Positions 59,872 to 64,000 of a stretch of 64,000 bases of DNA are shown one piece after another (the first letter of the stretch is position 1; every line of letters begins with the position of its first letter). Under the pieces are notes generated by a model. The model did not search any database. It was not told the origin of the DNA and was given only the letters and a program-made list of their open reading frames with translations. The stretch comes from Deltaproteobacteria bacterium (GTDB lineage Bacteria; Myxococcota_A; UBA9160; JAJDAL01), in assembly GCA_029261875.1 (NCBI GenBank), contig JAJDAL010000049.1:62001-126000 (forward strand), written 5' to 3'. Both the position numbers and the translations under genes were made by a program.

Positions 59872-60657
59872 CTAGCTCTCGCCTTTGGCGAAGCGCAGCA
59901 TGGCGTCGCGCGCGACTTCGATGCAGGTCTTCATGTTGCGGTCGAGATCGATCTCCGCGGGTCCGGGCCAGGGCGTTCGATCCGAGACGACGCAGATGCA
60001 ACCGGCGTGCAGGCCGAACAGGCCCGCGAGCGTCAGGGTGACGCCCGCTTCCATCTCGCAATTGAGCACGCGGGCGGCCTTCATGGCGCGGATTCGCGAG
60101 GCGTGTTCTTCGGTCCAATAGCCTTCGAAACTCATGGATTCGAGCGCGCCTCCCGCACCCAGAATCGCGTTTCGGGTGTAGAAGGCATCCAGTGACCAGG
60201 TGATGCCGGTGTGATGGCGCGTGCTGCGGTCGCGCGCGGCGCCCGCCAGGGCGGCCACCAGCTCGTAGCTCGCGACCGCGGGATATTCGGGAACCACGTA
60301 ACTCTTCGAAGTCCCGTCATCCCGCACCGCGCCCGTCGTGATCACGAGATCGCCCAATTCGAGTTCGTCTGCGAGGCCGCCGCTGTTTCCGATGCGGATC
60401 ACGGCCCGGGCGCCGAGCTTGGCGATCTCTTCCAGCAGGATCGCCGTGCTCGGGGCACCGATCCCCGTGGAGGCTGCGGTCAGCGGGATGCCGTTGAATT
60501 CGCCGGTGGCGATCCGGTATTCGCGGACCTCGCACACCCAGCGAAGGTTTTCCCATCCTTCGGTAATTCGATCGACCCGTGCCGGATCCCCGCACAGGAA
60601 AACATGGGGGGCAATATCCCCCGGTCGACAGCCGGTAATGGGTTGGGCATCGCTCAT
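59872..60657 (-). CDS. Nucleoside phosphorylase (uridine phosphorylase-like)
   Basis: A 261-residue phosphorylase of the PNP/UDP family 1. Features: GDPARVDRI near 23-31, a phosphate and ribose region with ASTGIGAPSTAILLEEIAKLGARAVIRIGNSGG (about 63-95), and a C-terminal MEAG motif (CEMEAGVTLTLAG, about 199-211) that binds ribose. The family cleaves nucleosides with phosphate. Uridine phosphorylase is the closest by pattern, but purine specificity is not excluded. It starts the two-gene operon with HinT. The upstream 270 bases are divergent to the topoisomerase. Confidence 0.88.
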   Translation of the reverse strand: MSDAQPITGCRPGDIAPHVFLCGDPARVDRITEGWENLRWVCEVREYRIATGEFNGIPLTAASTGIGAPSTAILLEEIAKLGARAVIRIGNSGGLADELELGDLVITTGAVRDDGTSKSYVVPEYPAVASYELVAALAGAARDRSTRHHTGITWSLDAFYTRNAILGAGGALESMSFEGYWTEEHASRIRAMKAARVLNCEMEAGVTLTLAGLFGLHAGCICVVSDRTPWPGPAEIDLDRNMKTCIEVARDAMLRFAKGES

Positions 60658-60927
60658 GAATCGGCCGGCAGTCTGCCGAGCCTACCGGAAAAAGGCAACT
60701 TTCAAGCAGCGCCCGGGCAGGCGAATGCCCAGACGTGGCGCCGCGTCTCAAGTTTCCCCGGGAAAGCCCCGACGTGAGCAGGGCGAGCGCCAGGTAGGCG
60801 CAAATGCGTGGTGAAAAGCCACCTCCGCTTGTCACTCTCCGGGTGCCGGGCTAAGCATGGGTGCCTTCGGCCCGTGGGGGACCACGGTGGACCACGTACT
60901 CACCAGCTTGAGAGGTTGAGATCCGGC

Positions 60928-63732
60928 GTGGAAAAAGCCCTGATCATTACGGAGAAGCCCAGCGTGAGCCGCGACATCGCGGCGGCATTGGGAGGCTTCA
61001 CAGAACACGAAGGCTATTTCGAGAGCGATACGTATTTCCTCACGTTCGCGGTGGGCCACCTGTTCGAGCTGCTCGCGCCCGAGGACGTGGATCCGGTCTA
61101 CAAGAGCTGGACCCTCGACAACCTGCCGATTCTTCCGGAGCGCTTCCAGGTCAAGCCGAAGTCCGGGCAGTCCGAGCGCATCCGCACCATCAAGAAGCTC
61201 ATTACCCGCGATGACGTGAATCGCGTCGTGAACGCCTGTGATGCCGGGCGCGAAGGCGAGCTGATCTTCCGGGAGATCATCTCCCACTTCGGAATCGACA
61301 AGCCCATCGAGCGGCTGTGGCTGCAATCCATGACGCCGAACGCGATTCGCATGGGTTTCGAGAGCCTGCGACCGGGTGAAGAACTTCAAGGCCTGGCCGA
61401 TGCGGCGGCCTGCCGCTCCTATTCGGACTGGCTGATCGGCATGAACGCCACGCGCGCCCTGACCAAGCGTTTGAAGAGTCGGCGCGAGCGGACGGCCTGG
61501 TCGGCCGGACGGGTTCAGACTCCGACCCTGGCGTTGTTGGTGGACCGGGAACTCGAGGTGCTCGCCCACGTTCCGAAGCCCTATTGGCGCGTCCAGGGAA
61601 CCTTCGACCACCAGGGTGCGGCCTATACGGGAACCTGGTTCGATTCCGATTTTACCGCGGGCGAAGACGAACACGCGCGCGACGATCGAATCTTCGACGA
61701 GGCGCGGGCCACGGCCATCGTCGAAGCCGTCCAGGGACAGGCGGGAAGCGCCAGCGAGACGCGCAAACCGTCGCGCGAATCGGCACCGCCGCTGTTCGAT
61801 CTCACGAGTTTACAGCGCGAGGGCAATCGCCGCTTCGGGTGGTCCGCACGCCGCACCCTGAGCGCGGCCCAGCGTCTGTACGAAGGTCACAAGCTTCTCA
61901 CCTATCCGCGTACGGATTCGCGCTGTCTACCCAACGACTACCGCGATCACGTTGCGAACGTGCTCTCCACCTACGCGGCTCTCCCGGATTCGGAGTTCGC
62001 CGAGTCTGCGGCACACTTGCAGTCGGCGGGCTTGCAGAACGAAGCGCGCATCTTCGATGACGCCGGCGTCTCGGATCACTTTGCCATCATTCCCACCGGG
62101 CAAACGCCGGATCCGTCGATTTCCGGAGACGACAAGCGATTGTTCGATCTCGTCATGCGCCGCTTTCTCGGTGCGTTCCATCCGCCGGCGGTCTGGGAAC
62201 GGGTCGAGCGCGTGACGGAAGTGGCGAATCAGCGGTTTCGAACCCGGGCGCGAACCCTGCAGGAACCGGGTTGGCGAGCCGTGCTCGCCGAAGATCGCGA
62301 GGACGAAGTGGCGCTGCCGCCCTTGGCGCCCGGACAAACCGAAGCGAGCGGGGTTGCGGTGGGAACGACGGGTGTCGAATCCGAAGCGGACGAGACGAAG
62401 CCCCCGGCGCGGATTACGGAAGCGCGTTTGCTCTCCCTGATGGAAAACGCCGGCAAGCAGATCGAAGACGAGGACATTGCCGCGGCCCTCGGAGAAAAGG
62501 GGTTGGGAACGCCGGCCACGCGCGCGGATGTGATCGAAAATCTGATTGGGAAGGGGTACGCACTGCGCTCCGGAAAGGCGCTGCGTCCGAGCGTCAAGGG
62601 CATTCGACTGATCGACATTCTGCGTCGCATTCAGATCGACCGCCTCGCTTCCGCGGAGCTGACCGGGGAACTCGAACAACACCTGATCGAAGTCGAGCAC
62701 GGGACCCGCACGGCCACCCAGTTCATGACGGAGATCACGGATTACACCAAGCAGATCGTCGAGCGCGCCAAGACATTCGGCTACGAAGAACTCTACGAAC
62801 ACGATCCGCCGCTCGGCGATTGTCCCAGCTGTGGACGCCCCGTCTATGAGCGCGCCTGGTTCTACCGCTGCAACGAGGTGGAAGGCGCCGAAGAAGATTG
62901 TCCTATGCGCTTCTGGAAGGACACGTCGGGCCGGTATCTGGACCGGGAGGCGGTAAGGCAACTGCTGGCGGACGGCAAGACCCACGTGCTCGAAGGCTTC
63001 ACCGCGCGTACGGGGCGAACCTACAAAGGCCATATCGAGCTCAACCGCGAGGAGTGGAAGCTCAAGGTTCGCTCGGCGGGCTGGTCCGAAGGCGAGGGCG
63101 TGAGCGATGCCGTGGAATACGACGTCAACACGGAACCCCTCGCCAAATGTCCCTTCGACGAAGAGTGCAAGGTCGTAGAATCCCCCACGCACTTCATCTG
63201 CGAACGGACGCTGAAAGCCGAACTCGTCAAGGCCGAGAAGGGCAAGGAAGCGGAGGGCGCGGAAGCGAAGGCCAAGACCGAAGTGGCCGAGGAGGAGCAG
63301 GGCCCGAAGAGCTGTGGCTTCAGCTTTCCGAGAACGGTCTGCAAGCGAGAGATTACGCGCGAGGAAGCGGACGTCTATCTCCAGAATCGTCGCACCGATC
63401 TCCTGACCGACTTCACGTCCCGCATGGGGCGTCCGTTTTCCGCCACACTCGTGCTCCGCGACAACGGTCGCCACGGCTTCGAGTTTCCCCCGAGGGCTCC
63501 CCGGGCGGGCAAGGCCGGCGCCAAGAAGGCCGGCAAGAAGGCGGGGACCAAGAAGGCGGGAGCGAAGAAGGCCGGAAAGAAGGCCGCGACCAAGAAGGCG
63601 GCCAAGAAAGCCGGAAGCAAGAAGGCCGCGACCAAGAAGGCCGGCGCGAAAAAGGCGGGAGCGAAGAAGGCGACGCGTCGGAAAGTGTCCGCCAAGAAAG
63701 CCGCTCCGAGTTCCGACGAGAGTGATTCCTAA
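60928..63732 (+). CDS. topB: Type IA/III DNA topoisomerase with basic H1-like C-terminal tail
   Basis: A 934-residue type IA topoisomerase closer to topoisomerase III. Toprim residues are Glu9 and Asp105/Glu109 (DAGREGE, 105-111), and the active-site tyrosine is Tyr326 in LLTYPRTDSR. A first Cys-rich zinc unit (CPSCGRP then CNEVEG, with CPMRFW) is near 632-655, another Cys set (CPFDEEC, CERTLK) follows, and a toprim C-terminal repeat (LTDFTSRMGRPFSATLVLRDNG) is near 828-850. Residues about 860-925 form a Lys/Ala/Gly repeat (KKAGAKKAGKKA type) like histone H1 tails. GTG 60928 gives the canonical MEKALIITEKPSVSRD start. It relaxes or decatenates single-stranded tangles during repair and replication. 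Confidence 0.88.
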   Translation: MEKALIITEKPSVSRDIAAALGGFTEHEGYFESDTYFLTFAVGHLFELLAPEDVDPVYKSWTLDNLPILPERFQVKPKSGQSERIRTIKKLITRDDVNRVVNACDAGREGELIFREIISHFGIDKPIERLWLQSMTPNAIRMGFESLRPGEELQGLADAAACRSYSDWLIGMNATRALTKRLKSRRERTAWSAGRVQTPTLALLVDRELEVLAHVPKPYWRVQGTFDHQGAAYTGTWFDSDFTAGEDEHARDDRIFDEARATAIVEAVQGQAGSASETRKPSRESAPPLFDLTSLQREGNRRFGWSARRTLSAAQRLYEGHKLLTYPRTDSRCLPNDYRDHVANVLSTYAALPDSEFAESAAHLQSAGLQNEARIFDDAGVSDHFAIIPTGQTPDPSISGDDKRLFDLVMRRFLGAFHPPAVWERVERVTEVANQRFRTRARTLQEPGWRAVLAEDREDEVALPPLAPGQTEASGVAVGTTGVESEADETKPPARITEARLLSLMENAGKQIEDEDIAAALGEKGLGTPATRADVIENLIGKGYALRSGKALRPSVKGIRLIDILRRIQIDRLASAELTGELEQHLIEVEHGTRTATQFMTEITDYTKQIVERAKTFGYEELYEHDPPLGDCPSCGRPVYERAWFYRCNEVEGAEEDCPMRFWKDTSGRYLDREAVRQLLADGKTHVLEGFTARTGRTYKGHIELNREEWKLKVRSAGWSEGEGVSDAVEYDVNTEPLAKCPFDEECKVVESPTHFICERTLKAELVKAEKGKEAEGAEAKAKTEVAEEEQGPKSCGFSFPRTVCKREITREEADVYLQNRRTDLLTDFTSRMGRPFSATLVLRDNGRHGFEFPPRAPRAGKAGAKKAGKKAGTKKAGAKKAGKKAATKKAAKKAGSKKAATKKAGAKKAGAKKATRRKVSAKKAAPSSDESDS

Positions 63733-63795
63733 GCAAAGTCCGCCGAGTCGAGCTGTCTCAAAGCATCGACACTTCTTTTAAGTCCCGAATTCATA

Positions 63796-63825
63796 TTGTT
63801 TCCGATCGCCGTTTGAGAGTATAAA
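63796..63825 (+). promoter_or_regulatory. Candidate sigma-70-type promoter near right edge
   Basis: TTGTTT at 63796-63801 and TATAAA at 63820-63825, with an 18-base spacer, in a stretch that is AT-richer than its surroundings. It points to the right. Downstream to the window end (63826-64000) there is no open frame that I trust, and a CTCCCCC/GGGGGAG pair and a GCGC/GCGC hairpin suggest a structured transcript, but no known RNA family is recognised. The product, if any, continues outside the window. Confidence 0.35.
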
Positions 63826-64000
63826 GGCACCGGTTGGAATGCCGGGGGCTGTGCGCTCGTTCGCGCAAAGAGATGCCAGTTCTCCGGATTCAAACTGTGT
63901 TCTAGGTGCTCCCCCCCGCGCCAAGCCATGGGGGAGGCTCGGAACCGCTCTTGGGGAAGGCGCTTCCGGCGGCTCACGCCACCGCGGATCGCAGAGCAGA

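Noticed and set aside
60658..60927. Possible riboswitch or small RNA before topB
   Set aside because: Several GC hairpins are present, but no conserved core of cobalamin, TPP, SAM or other riboswitch is recognised.
63729..63977. 82-residue minus-strand frame after topB
   Set aside because: No ribosome site or recognisable domain, and it runs across the promoter-like site and hairpin region. It looks like chance.
1..64000. CRISPR arrays, insertion sequences, integrase or phage genes
   Set aside because: No regularly spaced direct repeats, transposase motifs or phage genes were seen on either strand.

Overview
The window is a compact, GC-rich chromosomal segment with no insertion sequence, phage gene, CRISPR array, rRNA or tRNA that I can see. 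Coding density is very high. Co-directional neighbours are often chained by 4-base ATGA or GTGA overlaps, and several convergent pairs overlap at their 3' ends by 4 to 22 bases. GTG and TTG starts are common. The gene set points to a former deltaproteobacterial lineage such as Myxococcota, Binatota or relatives: myxobacterial-type cysteine-rich repeats, diaminopimelate aminotransferase DapL, NDP-forming acyl-CoA synthetase, an F420-type LLM oxidoreductase, PEP-CTERM, PilZ and HDOD proteins. This placement is inference and no marker gene fixes it.

Left part (1-13,000): a truncated membrane-anchored protein; a PilZ protein; an operon of DegT aminotransferase, Gfo/Idh/MocA dehydrogenase and a short ceramidase-like hydrolase; a head-to-head pair of a Trm9-like methyltransferase and an Elp3 radical-SAM/acetyltransferase; and a minus-strand operon of acyl-CoA carboxyltransferase, PHP lipoprotein, VanZ-like protein and glycosyltransferase.

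Middle (13,000-36,000): a Ser/Thr kinase with four C-terminal zinc ribbons; a DNA-repair operon (YciI-like, SbcD-like nuclease, SbcC-like ATPase, Fpg-like glycosylase); an HDOD/EAL signalling protein; a UbiA prenyltransferase; a two-subunit GMC dehydrogenase; lipoproteins and a membrane or secreted metallopeptidase; a CusF-SCO copper protein with a ThiO-like oxidase; a cobalamin-binding protein; and an Lhr helicase coupled to an AidB-like flavoprotein.

Right part (36,000-64,000): a secreted beta-helix protein and a 1151-residue cysteine-rich surface protein; a molybdopterin oxidoreductase; EttA; a PEP-CTERM protein; DapL; an operon of LLM oxidoreductase and FAD oxidase; an alanine/Na+ symporter; a permuted acyl-CoA synthetase; a sulfatase-fold lipoprotein; arginine decarboxylase; HisS; an FG-GAP lipoprotein; HIT and nucleoside phosphorylase; and a type III topoisomerase with a histone-H1-like tail.

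Two items stand out. One is the Elp3/Trm9-like pair (4736-7277), which together could make mcm5U34 in tRNA, a modification usually treated as eukaryotic. The other is a dispersed palindromic element (48840-48980 and 59293-59432) whose copies share a core of about 91 nt but carry unrelated, perfectly self-complementary arms of 24-25 bp, the pattern expected if hairpin pairing rather than arm sequence is conserved.
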